Shown here: piece after piece, positions 52,620 through 61,149 of the stretch
Layout of the letters: each line of letters opens with the position of its first letter
How positions within the stretch are numbered: the stretch's first letter is position 1
Assembly (NCBI GenBank): GCA_039024315.1
Contig: JBCCQN010000010.1
Span: forward strand, 24,798-88,797
Source of the DNA: JBCAWW01 sp039024315
GTDB lineage: Bacteria; Bacteroidota; Bacteroidia; J057
Direction of reading: 5' to 3'
Length of the DNA stretch: 64,000 nucleotides
Program-made: the position numbers and the translations under genes
Notes under the pieces: generated by a model
What the model was told of the DNA's origin: nothing
What the model saw: the letters and a program-made list of their open reading frames with translations, nothing else
The model's database searches: none

Positions 52620-53151
52620 AATAATGCTCTGCTATTTCTTCTACCCCTAATTTGATCAGGATCTGCTTTAAGTGTGTCCTCGCTCGCACTAGTTGAGAAC
52701 GAGAGGTACTCTCACTGATGCCTAGCATTTCGCTCACCTCCTTATGGGCGTAGCCCTCGATCAATACCAAGTTGACAATGGCTCGATAACCATCTGGCAA
52801 TTGACTCACCGCTTCAAAGAGTATTTGGCTCAAACGACCGGCTTCGACTTGGTCGAGCCTGACTTCTACGGCCTGATCTTCTACCGTAGATTGTTGATCA
52901 AACCACGCTTCCTTTCGTGAATTGATACGGATCATATTGAGGCATTTGTTGACCACAATCCGTCTCAACCAACCTTCAAAAGAGCCCTTGCCTTGAAAGC
53001 TCTCAATCTTTTGGTAAGCCTGAATAAAGCTTTCCTGTAGGGCGTCCCGAGCATCCGCCTCCTCTTTTAGATAGCGCAAACAGAGGTAGTACATCTTATC
53101 AGCATAAGCCTGATAGATGACCTTAAAGGCGGCACTATTGGCCGCCTTCAC
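52612..53151 (-). CDS. ECF-subfamily RNA polymerase sigma factor
   Basis: This 179-aa protein has sigma-70 region 2 (AFKVIYQAYADKMYYLCLRYLKEEADARDALQESFIQAYQKIESFQGKGSFEGWLRRIVVNKCLNM) and region 4 (LPDGYRAIVNLVLIEGYAHKEVSEMLGISESTSRSQLVRARTHLKQIL). It directs transcription of an unknown regulon. The start is a GTG at 53151; family-like residues (ESAIQEC) continue upstream in frame without an ATG/GTG/TTG, so the true start may be a rarer codon. The next gene overlaps its stop by 8 bp. Confidence 0.88.
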   Translation of the reverse strand: MKAANSAAFKVIYQAYADKMYYLCLRYLKEEADARDALQESFIQAYQKIESFQGKGSFEGWLRRIVVNKCLNMIRINSRKEAWFDQQSTVEDQAVEVRLDQVEAGRLSQILFEAVSQLPDGYRAIVNLVLIEGYAHKEVSEMLGISESTSRSQLVRARTHLKQILIKLGVEEIAEHYYE

Positions 53152-53192
53152 ACACTCTTGTATGGCACTTTCTAAATTGATGGAGCTGTCCC

Positions 53193-54305
53193 TTAAAATG
53201 GTTCTACACAGAAATTGTCGTGGGTGGCTTCAAAGCCTTTCAAGACGATGGTGTTAATGGGACCTTCGAGCAAAACTCTAAATGAAGGGTCCCCATTGGC
53301 AGCATTGCCTAAAGGAATGCTCGTGTAGGAGACCCCATTGGGCAAAGTGCTAAAAGGATTGCCGTTGACTTGAAATTCATTGGGCTGAGTGACCGGAAAG
53401 ACATTAGAAATGTCAAAGGATATTCGCTTTTGCAAATAGGGCAAACTTGAAAAATCAATCTCTAGATCACAATTGTTTACCTGCAGCAACTGCTGGGTAA
53501 AATTGACGTTTTCATCACCGCCAAAGGTATAGGGCGCTCCCCAAAACACGCTGCCGTTTACCGGAAATGCGCCAAAATAATCTACCCATTTGGTCCGGAA
53601 GCTTATCCCGTCAGGAGAGACATAAAAGGGGGCGCCGTAGCTAGTCTGAGGGATCAGGACATCCTCGGAGTAAGAACTATCCTCGAAGGTAAAGCAAAGC
53701 GAATCAAGATTGACAATCGGCTGGACAAAGTCCTCGACACACATATTATCGATGGCTAGCTCCCAGCCGCCCAGCTCGATATTATTGATAGGTCCAAAAA
53801 GTTCAATAAAGTTACCGCTACTCAATGGATTGACTTTGAGCGTCAAAGCATTTTGAGGTAGGCTGTAATCGACGCCATTAATCAAAAAATGAAAGTCGCC
53901 CAAGTCGCCATTGATATCAAAAGAGACCTTTTTGGCGCTATTGGGGAAGGTGGTAAAGTCGAAAAAGATATCAGCATCTGCGAAGCGCAAAATCTCACCG
54001 CTAAAATTGGGGTTTTCGGCTTGCCAAATAATATCAACCGCTATGGCATCTAAAGAGCCTGAGCCAATATTGTTGAGCGAATAATCTACATACTTCCCAC
54101 TCATAGCGGTATAACTTCTAAAATAAAATACCGAGTCATAGACACTGGCACTAAAAGGTTCCGCAATCTCGGTAGAGTCCATATTGTTGCAATTGCAAGT
54201 CGCACAACCCGTCTCTGGGACAAGTTCCGGAATCTCGCTCTCTCTACAAGAACTTAAAATGGCTATACCTAATAGGAGGGTAAAAGCGAAGTTAATGGGT
54301 TTCAT
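53193..54305 (-). CDS. lipoprotein of unknown function
   Basis: This 370-aa protein has a signal peptide with lipobox (LLLGIAILSSC), then an acidic linker with a cysteine cluster (ETGCATCNCNNMDST) and two related beta-rich halves. Each half ends with a similar phrase: GPINNIELGGWELAIDNMCVEDF and GPINTIVLKGFEATHDNFCVEPF. This internal duplication suggests a two-domain adhesin or binding protein. It lies 41 bp upstream of the ECF sigma-factor gene on the same strand and may be cotranscribed. Confidence 0.75.
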   Translation of the reverse strand: MKPINFAFTLLLGIAILSSCRESEIPELVPETGCATCNCNNMDSTEIAEPFSASVYDSVFYFRSYTAMSGKYVDYSLNNIGSGSLDAIAVDIIWQAENPNFSGEILRFADADIFFDFTTFPNSAKKVSFDINGDLGDFHFLINGVDYSLPQNALTLKVNPLSSGNFIELFGPINNIELGGWELAIDNMCVEDFVQPIVNLDSLCFTFEDSSYSEDVLIPQTSYGAPFYVSPDGISFRTKWVDYFGAFPVNGSVFWGAPYTFGGDENVNFTQQLLQVNNCDLEIDFSSLPYLQKRISFDISNVFPVTQPNEFQVNGNPFSTLPNGVSYTSIPLGNAANGDPSFRVLLEGPINTIVLKGFEATHDNFCVEPF

Positions 54306-54406
54306 TTTGATCAGTTTTTACCCTTAGATGAAGGAAAGGGAGAAACGCTGCATGAAAATGTAAATTAATTTTGACGGTAGTTGCAGCCATGCATAGCGCC
54401 CCGAAT

Positions 54407-54424
54407 GAGCGTTCTGCGCAGCAG
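54407..54424 (-). repeat. REP-like hairpin repeat
   Basis: GAGCGTTCTGCGCAGCAG, a single consensus copy in the gap between the lipoprotein gene and the AraC regulator gene. Confidence 0.75.
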
Positions 54425-54449
54425 GCCCCCCATCAGATATAGATAAATT

Positions 54450-55559
54450 TTGTTTATTGATACTGTGCTAAGCATACTGACCTCTATCAATGTATTTCTC
54501 TTTGGGCTTCTGGCGGCCTTTTTGCTTGTCCGTGAGGCCGGCGCAAAGCGGGCGCGCTATCTATTGGTGGCTTTTTTGTTGACTTGGGTAGCGACTCTTT
54601 TAGAGGCGGTGGGCATGGTGGAGGGCTTCTTTGTAAGCTATCCTCGCTTAGCCTTTTGGGGCAGTAGTTTGATCTGGATGCAGGGGCCTCTGATCTATCT
54701 TTTCACCCGCGCGATTACTAAGCCAGAGATTACCTTCCATTGGCGTGATATGCTTCATTTTCTGCCTGGACTATTGGTCTTGCTATTGACACAACTTGCT
54801 TATCAAAACCTGCCCCAAGAGCAAATGCAGTATGTGATTGAGGCTGCCCAGGTTTCGGCTTCGTCGATGGTCATATTCGCTACGCTGTTCTTTTATGTCT
54901 ATCTGGGCTTTTATTTATGGCAGAGTTGGCGCTTGACCCAGCGTTACCAAAGGCTACTCAAAAACGAATACTCGGCCCTCGAAGGCAAAAGTCTGCGCTG
55001 GCTCTACCTCATGATCGGTAGTTTTAGTGGGGTCGTGTTGATTACTGCCCTGCAAAACGTTGTCCGCTTTTATGTGCCCAATTTCCTGTCTATTGCCCAG
55101 ATATTGGTCTTTTTTGTGGTCTTACTTTTTGCTACCCGTTTGGTGTTGCAGTTTATGGATCACCAAAGCTTAGCCTTTTTGGTAGAGCCGGCTGCAGCCG
55201 AACGCGCAAATCCTGCAAAAGATTGGACCCATGAAAAGAAGCGACTGTTGACTTTTATGACTGAGCAGCAAGCCTACTTGGACCCTGATTTGAGTTTGGC
55301 CGGCCTTGCCGAACGCTTAGACACTGATCCTAGATCCCTCTCTCAACTCATCAACCAAGGATTCGAGCAAAGTTTTTTTGATTTTGTCAACTCCCAGCGG
55401 ATTGAGCATGCTTGCCAAAGGCTGCATTCCACCACCTCCAAGGAGCGGAATGTAACTGAGATCATGTACGAAAGTGGCTTTAATTCTAAGTCGTCTTTTA
55501 ATACTGCCTTTAAAAAATTTACGCAGATGACCCCCAGCCAATACCGCAAACAGGGCTAA
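54450..55559 (+). CDS. AraC-family regulator with membrane-spanning N-domain
   Basis: This 369-aa protein has about seven N-terminal membrane helices up to residue 235 and a C-terminal AraC-type DNA-binding domain (LSLAGLAERLDTDPRSLSQLINQGFEQSFFDFVNSQRIEHACQRL ... VTEIMYESGFNSKSSFNTAFKKFTQMTPSQYR) with two HTH motifs. It should sense a membrane or lipid cue and regulate transcription directly from the membrane. The start is a TTG at 54450; a GTG at 54462 is an alternative. It precedes two membrane-protein genes on the same strand. Confidence 0.87.
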   Translation: MFIDTVLSILTSINVFLFGLLAAFLLVREAGAKRARYLLVAFLLTWVATLLEAVGMVEGFFVSYPRLAFWGSSLIWMQGPLIYLFTRAITKPEITFHWRDMLHFLPGLLVLLLTQLAYQNLPQEQMQYVIEAAQVSASSMVIFATLFFYVYLGFYLWQSWRLTQRYQRLLKNEYSALEGKSLRWLYLMIGSFSGVVLITALQNVVRFYVPNFLSIAQILVFFVVLLFATRLVLQFMDHQSLAFLVEPAAAERANPAKDWTHEKKRLLTFMTEQQAYLDPDLSLAGLAERLDTDPRSLSQLINQGFEQSFFDFVNSQRIEHACQRLHSTTSKERNVTEIMYESGFNSKSSFNTAFKKFTQMTPSQYRKQG

Positions 55560-55628
55560 AGTTTAAAATTGACAGGCTTTCCATCTAATGGATTCTTCGA
55601 CGGTCTTTTTGATAAACAAACTCCAACC

Positions 55629-56117
55629 ATGAACACACAATCTAAAGAAAGCACTTACAAAAGATTTCGACCTGCTGCCCTCATCATCGAAGGCATTCCC
55701 CTAACCTTGATGGTCGGTGGCCTGCTCCTCAATATCAATGAGTTGAAGATCATCGGCTTTATGACTGCCGCCTTCATGTACATGAGTGCCAGTTTTTACT
55801 TGTTCAAAGCCGAAAAATTTAAAGCTTTAGATGTGATTGTCGCTAGCATTGGCGGGTTAATGTTTGCTGTGATATTGATAGGTATTCTGTTTGACTTGCT
55901 CGACTGGCCTAGTGGACCAGAAATGGTGACCATCAGTAAGTTTACGCTGAACTATGGCTTACTGCTATCTATCATCTATATGTTAGCCCGAAATCTCAAA
56001 GCAGAACGACGACAGTTTGAATTTACCATGAGTCAAAAATTGGCCTTACGCTTTTTAATATTGACGCTTCTCTTTTATGTTACAGGCTTGCACCAAAGCT
56101 TGGTGGTACCCATATAA
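55629..56117 (+). CDS. small membrane protein of unknown function
   Basis: The 162-aa protein from the ATG at 55629 (MNTQSKESTYKRFRPAALII) has about four membrane helices with short loops. I do not recognise a family. It follows the AraC-type regulator by 69 bp and precedes the Lnt-like gene by 81 bp on the same strand, so a three-gene unit is likely. Upstream in-frame residues belong to the linker between genes and were rejected. Confidence 0.7.
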   Translation: MNTQSKESTYKRFRPAALIIEGIPLTLMVGGLLLNINELKIIGFMTAAFMYMSASFYLFKAEKFKALDVIVASIGGLMFAVILIGILFDLLDWPSGPEMVTISKFTLNYGLLLSIIYMLARNLKAERRQFEFTMSQKLALRFLILTLLFYVTGLHQSLVVPI

Positions 56118-56198
56118 AAAGGTTCGACTTCACGTATTCGAACGCTATTGGCCTATTTAAGGCCCTTTTTGAGGCATCAATTTCAAAATCGATGTCTC

Positions 56199-57824
56199 AT
56201 GAAAAAGTATCTCTCAAAATTTGCTTTACCCTTAATCCTGATATTATTCGGAGTATTTTTTAGCTCCCCCAAGTTCAACTGGTCGATCTCGGTTTGGCTA
56301 GGAACCTTAGCTAGTATTTACTTCTTCCGCCAGCAAAAATGGTGGCGAGCCTTGCTGATATTATTACTGCCTTATATTTTGGTATCCTTTATCGCCAATG
56401 ATGGCGTGATTCCCTTTCCGCAAGGCCCGCGCTTTGTGTTGACGATCTTCTTGAGCCTAGTTGGTTTATTGCCTTTTGCCCTAGATGCTTGGCTAGCGCC
56501 CCGTTTGCCTAAATGGTCAGGCGTTTTGTTTTTGCCGGCCTGCGCACTTGTGTTTAACCTCCTTTTGAGTCAAGGGCCCACGGGTGCAATGGGCTTTATG
56601 GCCAATACCCAAGTGAGCATCGGTCTCCTCATGCAATGGACGGCTTATATTGGGATTTTTGGCATTGGTTTTTTGATCTATTTGAGTGCTTCTGTTTTGT
56701 ATTCCCTCCGGGAACGCTACCTCGCCAAGCAGGGATACGCCAAAGGCCTGCTAGCTTTTGCCTTGGGCTGGGCGATGATACTCGGCTTTGGTGCTTGGCG
56801 ACAGTATCAAGGTCAGCAAATCATTGCTCAAGCACCTAGCGTTCGCGTAGCGGCCCTCACCTACGAAACTACTCCATTGCTCTCAGCCATGTACGAAGCC
56901 GAAACCGGCCAGCAAAAGCAATTTAGTCGCACCCTCAATCAAACGGACCCTGAGCTCCTAGCCATCGGCCAAAGCGCCATCCTCAATTTTAAAGATCAAG
57001 CTGAAGCTCCCCAGTACCAGATCGTGCATGAGCAAAGTCGCCAGCAGTTTGCCGATATACTCGCCCAAAGTGAGTCAGCCGTTCGCCAAGGGGCCAAGAT
57101 CCTGCTTACATCAGAAGCCGAAATCACGACTACCAAAGCGCGAGAATCATTCTTCATTGAAGCAACCCAAGCCTTTGCTCGGGAGCATGAGGTTTATTTT
57201 TTCTTAGGCTTAGCCAGCCTATTGCCCGATTTACAGTTTCCGGAGCATCCTTTTGTCGAAAATAAAATTCTGGTGGTCGGTCCCGATGGAGAAATCTTGG
57301 ATACCTACTACAAAAATGTGCCAGTCGAAGGGGCCGACCCAAGCGTTCCGGGAGACGGAAAACTAGATGTGATCGAAACCCCCTACGGCCGACTCTCTTA
57401 TGCCATCTGCTATGACACCGACTTCCCGCAGCTTATCCGTCAGGCTGGGCAGCAAGCCGTTGAAATTCTCTTAGTACCGACAGGAGATTGGTATGCGCTT
57501 TCCCCTTATCACACCCTAGCCGGCAACATACGCGCCATCGAAAATGGTTTTTCACAAGTACGAGCGGTAAGCAATGGGCTTTCCAGTGCGGTGGACGCCT
57601 TTGGGCATTATCATGCGACTGACGACTTCTTTGCAGATGAGGATCATTTGATGATTGTGGATGTCCCCATATTTCATCATCCAACTTTTTACAGTCGTTG
57701 GGGAGATTTAGTCAGTCCGTTGAGTCAGCTGATTCTGTTGCTGTGTGCTTTGGTATTGCTGAAAAATTACTTGCGCCAGAAATGGCAAAGGAGGGATCCT
57801 AAGTCTTCTGCCAAACCTGCATGA
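56199..57824 (+). CDS. apolipoprotein N-acyltransferase-like (Lnt) CN-hydrolase
   Basis: The 541-aa protein from the ATG at 56199 has about six N-terminal membrane helices, a nitrilase-like periplasmic domain and a final helix. The catalytic triad is visible: E306 (TSEAEI), K372 (YYKNVPVEG) and C404 (AICYDTDFPQ). Lnt N-acylates the N-terminal cysteine of lipoproteins. It is somewhat divergent from housekeeping Lnt and sits behind a regulator gene, so a paralogue with a special substrate is possible. ATG chosen because residues before it are polar and lie in an intergenic gap. Confidence 0.8.
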   Translation: MKKYLSKFALPLILILFGVFFSSPKFNWSISVWLGTLASIYFFRQQKWWRALLILLLPYILVSFIANDGVIPFPQGPRFVLTIFLSLVGLLPFALDAWLAPRLPKWSGVLFLPACALVFNLLLSQGPTGAMGFMANTQVSIGLLMQWTAYIGIFGIGFLIYLSASVLYSLRERYLAKQGYAKGLLAFALGWAMILGFGAWRQYQGQQIIAQAPSVRVAALTYETTPLLSAMYEAETGQQKQFSRTLNQTDPELLAIGQSAILNFKDQAEAPQYQIVHEQSRQQFADILAQSESAVRQGAKILLTSEAEITTTKARESFFIEATQAFAREHEVYFFLGLASLLPDLQFPEHPFVENKILVVGPDGEILDTYYKNVPVEGADPSVPGDGKLDVIETPYGRLSYAICYDTDFPQLIRQAGQQAVEILLVPTGDWYALSPYHTLAGNIRAIENGFSQVRAVSNGLSSAVDAFGHYHATDDFFADEDHLMIVDVPIFHHPTFYSRWGDLVSPLSQLILLLCALVLLKNYLRQKWQRRDPKSSAKPA

Positions 57825-58548
57825 AGAGCGGGAAAATGACTTCCTTTTCTTCTTTAGGCTGCCAAAAGGGCTCAAGTGCCTTCTGCAACTCAATGCAAGG
57901 ATCTTTCGCCTGCGCTTTGCGATATTTTTTGACACTAGACCAGGTCCTAATGTAGCCTATGAAATCAGTTAAGGTCCAAGATTGGGCGATCTGTAGGGAG
58001 TTTATCGTGGCGATTTTGTCCAAACTTAGCACAATTCCCTGATAGTGTTCATCAATGTATTTGCGTTCTTTATCCCAATAGGGGCCGATGGTTTGGGTAT
58101 AGAAGCGTTTGACGATGGGATCGATTTTGCCTTCTAGGCTCACTAGACCGTAGCCCCAAATAAAGAGATGAGCTTGCGGTTTTAGCACTCGTAATACCTC
58201 ACGTTCAAATGCTCGGAGGTCAAACCAATGGATGGCTTGGGCGACGGTAATGGCATCAAATTGAGCGTCTTGGAAATGGGTGCTTTCAGCACGACTGACG
58301 CTGTAAATGACATTTGATTGGGGCTGAGCTTGCTTGATTTGATTCTCGCTGATGTCAGTAGCGAAGACTTGATCAAAATGCTGGGCTAGGGACTTAGCGA
58401 CTTGTCCATTTCCCGTACCGCAGTCCTAACAGCAATAACGGCTCTGAGTATGAGCCAAGATTTGCTGATATAATGCAGGCGGGTAGGTAGGCCTGAACTT
58501 TTTGTACTCAGCGGAGGCTTCGGAAAAATTATCAATGGTTTTTTTCAT
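57799..58548 (-). pseudogene. class I SAM-dependent methyltransferase, interrupted by an in-frame TAG
   Basis: A frame opening with an ATG at 58548 reads MKKTIDNFSEASAEYKKFRP..., continues to SRYCC, and hits TAG at 58426-58428. The same frame continues without shift: DCGTGNGQVAKSLAQHFDQVFATDISENQIKQA (motif I and II), ITVAQAIHWFDLRAFEREVLRVLKPQAHLFI and a normal C-terminus ending at 57799. Relatives have a Trp before DCGTGNGQ (WDCGTGNGQ), so one TGG-to-TAG change explains the break. It overlaps the end of the Lnt-like gene by 26 bp. A remnant could be translated from a GTG at 58188, lacking the SAM motif. Confidence 0.8.
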
Positions 58549-58659
58549 ATACTTAAGTTTAGGCAGAGCTGCTTTGCTTCAATTACAAAAAAGTGATGTA
58601 GGCCGCAAAATCGAACTGATTATACCCTGTGTCGACAATCTTTGATATGAAAAATGCCT

Positions 58660-58719
58660 ATGGACAACGATCCTTCTTTTTACGAGAATCCTCATGAAGG
58701 CGTTGACAATATACCCTGA
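58660..58719 (+). CDS. possible 19-aa leader peptide
   Basis: An ATG-to-TGA frame of 20 codons (MDNDPSFYENPHEGVDNIP) ends 8 bp before the ECF sigma-factor ATG. Nothing else supports expression, and a short ORF by chance is plausible. Confidence 0.25.
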   Translation: MDNDPSFYENPHEGVDNIP

Positions 58720-58727
58720 GAATCAAT

Positions 58728-59525
58728 ATGAGCATTGACGAACTAAATCAGGAATTTGAAGCTTGTCGCCCTCAGTTGAGGGCCTATCTACTACGCATGA
58801 CTGCTCATCAAGAAGATACTGAGGATTTAGTCCAAGAAACGTACCTCAAAGCACATCGCGGCTTGGAGGGCTTTGCTGGAGATTCAAGTCTAAAAACCTG
58901 GCTCTTTGCCATCGGCTCCAATTTAGCTCGCGATTATCTGCGGGCACGTAAGCGTTGGCCGGAAAATGTAACGGATATCTGCAAAACTGCCGCCTTACAA
59001 AATCAAGCCTTCTTTGGCGAGCAAATGCGCATCCGCCAAACTTCTCCCCAAGGCCATTTTGAAATCAAAGAGCACATTGTGTTTTGCTTTACTTGCATCG
59101 GTAAATCCCTGCCATTGGAGCAGCAAATTGTCCTTCTCCTCAAGGAAGTTTATGGTTTTACTACCAAGGAGATTGCCATCATTATCGATAATAATGAGGC
59201 GATGGTGAAGTACTATTTACGAGTTGGGCGAAGCAAGATGATTGAAATCTTTGATCATCGTTGTGCTTTGATCAACAAAGAAGGAGTTTGTCATCAATGT
59301 AGTGAGCTAAACGGGATCTTCAACCCTCACCAAAAAGCAGCGGAAGAGCTTGCCAAATTAGCCATGGTCAAGGCCGCTGAGAAAGGAGATAAGGAGGCTT
59401 TATTCGACCTTAGGGTGCAATTGGTCAAATCGATTGATCCATATGAGTCGGATGCAGCGGAGCTGCAACTGCATCATTTACAGCACAATAGAAAAGTAAT
59501 GGAAAAATATTTAGAAAAAGATTGA
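58728..59525 (+). CDS. sigma-70/ECF-type RNA polymerase sigma factor with C-terminal extension
   Basis: This 265-aa protein has region 2 (EDLVQETYLKAHRGLEGFAGDSSLKTWLFAIGSNLARDYLRARKRW) and region 4 (LPLEQQIVLLLKEVYGFTTKEIAIIIDNNEAMVKYYLRVGRSKMIEIFDHRC). It then has about 85 extra residues starting HRCALINKEGVCHQCSELNG, with HxC and CxxC pairs that could bind a metal. The extension may sense redox or metal state or hold an anti-sigma function; no separate anti-sigma gene follows. Next on the strand, 57 bp away, is an SRPBCC gene. Confidence 0.85.
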   Translation: MSIDELNQEFEACRPQLRAYLLRMTAHQEDTEDLVQETYLKAHRGLEGFAGDSSLKTWLFAIGSNLARDYLRARKRWPENVTDICKTAALQNQAFFGEQMRIRQTSPQGHFEIKEHIVFCFTCIGKSLPLEQQIVLLLKEVYGFTTKEIAIIIDNNEAMVKYYLRVGRSKMIEIFDHRCALINKEGVCHQCSELNGIFNPHQKAAEELAKLAMVKAAEKGDKEALFDLRVQLVKSIDPYESDAAELQLHHLQHNRKVMEKYLEKD

Positions 59526-59582
59526 GCAAATCCTATCGTTTGACTGCTCCTCATTCGTCAAAGAGGCAAAATTATCAAACGA

Positions 59583-60104
59583 ATGAAAACTTTAATCTTT
59601 TTTCTCACCCTTTTAAGTACCCTAAATCTCATGGCCCAAGACGGAAAAGCAAACACCGAACGTAAGACCTTTAGTCGAGAAACCAGCGTTAGTATTCGTA
59701 TTGAAGCCTCTCCCGCCATCATCTGGAATTTGATGACGCAGGCGAGTGATTTCCCCCGCTGGAACTCTACCATCGTTTCGATGGAAGGTGAAATAGCCGA
59801 AGGTGGCAAAATCGCACTGGTCTCGACAGTAGATCCCAAACGCACGTTCAAACTCAAAGTCAAAAGCATCACGCCCGAACAAGAGATGATTTGGGGCAGT
59901 GGAGCCGCTCCCTTTTTCAAAGGAACACGTGTCTATCGCCTGACCCAAGTTTCGGAAGGCGTTTATACATTTTACATGTCAGAGAAGATCGGCGGCTTGA
60001 TGTTTCCGATGGCCGCGGGCTCGATTCCTTCCTTTGATGAATCCTTTACACAGTTTGCGGCGGATTTGAAAAAAGAAGCAGAGGCGATTGAAGCGGCTAA
60101 CTAG
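59583..60104 (+). CDS. secreted SRPBCC family protein
   Basis: This 173-aa protein has a signal peptide (LIFFLTLLSTLNLMAQ) and an SRPBCC/START-like fold from about residue 30: SIRIEASPAIIWNLMTQASDFPRWNSTIVSMEGEIAEGGKIALVS ending FTQFAADLKKEAEAIEAAN. The family binds lipids or hydrophobic ligands in a large cavity. The preceding gene is the ECF sigma factor, 57 bp upstream, so the two may share control. A terminator hairpin follows. Confidence 0.83.
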   Translation: MKTLIFFLTLLSTLNLMAQDGKANTERKTFSRETSVSIRIEASPAIIWNLMTQASDFPRWNSTIVSMEGEIAEGGKIALVSTVDPKRTFKLKVKSITPEQEMIWGSGAAPFFKGTRVYRLTQVSEGVYTFYMSEKIGGLMFPMAAGSIPSFDESFTQFAADLKKEAEAIEAAN

Positions 60105-60120
60105 GCCTGATTGATTATAA

Positions 60121-60162
60121 AGTTGAAGATTTGAGTCTAGCGCTCGAATCTTCTAACTTTTT
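60121..60162 (+). terminator. terminator after the SRPBCC gene
   Basis: A stem AGTTGAAGATT / AATCTTC-T-AACT with one bulged base is followed by a short T run. It is close before a REP-like copy at 60167-60190. Confidence 0.6.
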
Positions 60163-60166
60163 GAGC

Positions 60167-60190
60167 CAAGCGTTCTGCGCAGCAGTGAAG
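60167..60190 (-). repeat. REP-like hairpin repeat
   Basis: CAAGCGTTCTGCGCAGCAG followed by TGAAG, one consensus copy between a terminator and the deacetylase gene. Confidence 0.75.
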
Positions 60191-60246
60191 AAAAAACAGC
60201 CTCTCAACCATTTGGAAATTACCTTCTATCCTCCTAGCATTGGTTT

Positions 60247-61095
60247 ATGGACAGACTATTCGCGATTCTCATGTTATTCATTTTTTTAGGTGCCACAACC
60301 GTTGCCCCTGATCCTCCTCGCCTGATTGTAAGGGGAGACGATATGGGTTCCTCCCATGCTGGGAACGAAGCAATACTTCATTGTGCCCTCAATGGTATCC
60401 AAACTTCTATTGAAATAATGGTGCCTACGCCTTGGTTTCCCGAAGCTGTACAAATGTTGGCTGAGCACCCAGACATCGATGTTGGCCTGCATCTTAGCTT
60501 GACAAGTGAGTGGGACAATATCAAATGGCGCCCTCTGACGATATGTCCAAGCATAACGGATGAGGATGGCTATTTCTATCCCATGATCCATCCTAATCCC
60601 AACTACCCACAACGGTCTATCAAGGAAAATGAATGGAAGCTGGCAGAAATAGAAGCTGAAATGCGGGCCCAAATCGAGATGGCAAAACGGAACATCAAAA
60701 ACCTCACCCACATCTCTGGACATATGGGTTGTACCAGTTTTGACCCTAAAGTAGCTGAGATGGCCAAAAGACTGGCCAAGGAATATGATTTGGATATAGA
60801 TCTCGTCGAGCATAATGTTACCTATATCCCTTATGATGGTCCACACATCACCGCAAAGGAGAAAATCGATAGCTTTATCAAGCAACTTCATGCCATGGAA
60901 GCCGGTAAGACTTATCTCTTTGTAGAGCATCCCGCTTACGACAATGCCGAAATGCGCGCCGTATATCACATCGGTTATGAAAACGTAGCCGCTGATCGCC
61001 AAGGGGTTACAGATCTTTTTACGAGCGAGTTGGTCAAGCAAGTGATCAAAGACTTGGGGATAGAATTGATCTCTTATGCGGATTTGGTACGCTAA
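60247..61095 (+). CDS. ChbG/YdjC-family carbohydrate deacetylase
   Basis: This 282-aa protein has a signal peptide (AILMLFIFLGATTVAP), so unlike most members it should be exported. The family motifs are RLIVRGDDMGSSHAGNEAI (metal-binding DD), DVGLHLSLTSEWD and THISGHMGC. ChbG removes the N-acetyl group from chitooligosaccharides; here the substrate is an extracytoplasmic polysaccharide or other carbohydrate. It lies upstream of the YfcC and argE-like genes on the same strand. Confidence 0.85.
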   Translation: MDRLFAILMLFIFLGATTVAPDPPRLIVRGDDMGSSHAGNEAILHCALNGIQTSIEIMVPTPWFPEAVQMLAEHPDIDVGLHLSLTSEWDNIKWRPLTICPSITDEDGYFYPMIHPNPNYPQRSIKENEWKLAEIEAEMRAQIEMAKRNIKNLTHISGHMGCTSFDPKVAEMAKRLAKEYDLDIDLVEHNVTYIPYDGPHITAKEKIDSFIKQLHAMEAGKTYLFVEHPAYDNAEMRAVYHIGYENVAADRQGVTDLFTSELVKQVIKDLGIELISYADLVR

Positions 61096-61114
61096 GGCAA
61101 TTCCCTAATTGATG

Positions 61115-61122
61115 TATCTTTG
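61115..61122 (+). promoter_or_regulatory. weak Bacteroidota -7 box upstream of the YfcC gene
   Basis: TATCTTTG matches the Bacteroidota TAnnTTTG -7 consensus and lies 27 bp before the ATG at 61150, but no clear -33 TTTG box was seen at the normal spacing. Confidence 0.3.
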
Positions 61123-61149
61123 AGGCTCTTTCACCCCTAATCGCTACTT

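Noticed and set aside
58182..58376. 64-codon frame within the methyltransferase remnant
   Set aside because: It is in a different frame from the family sequence, which continues in the frame of 58548 to 57799.
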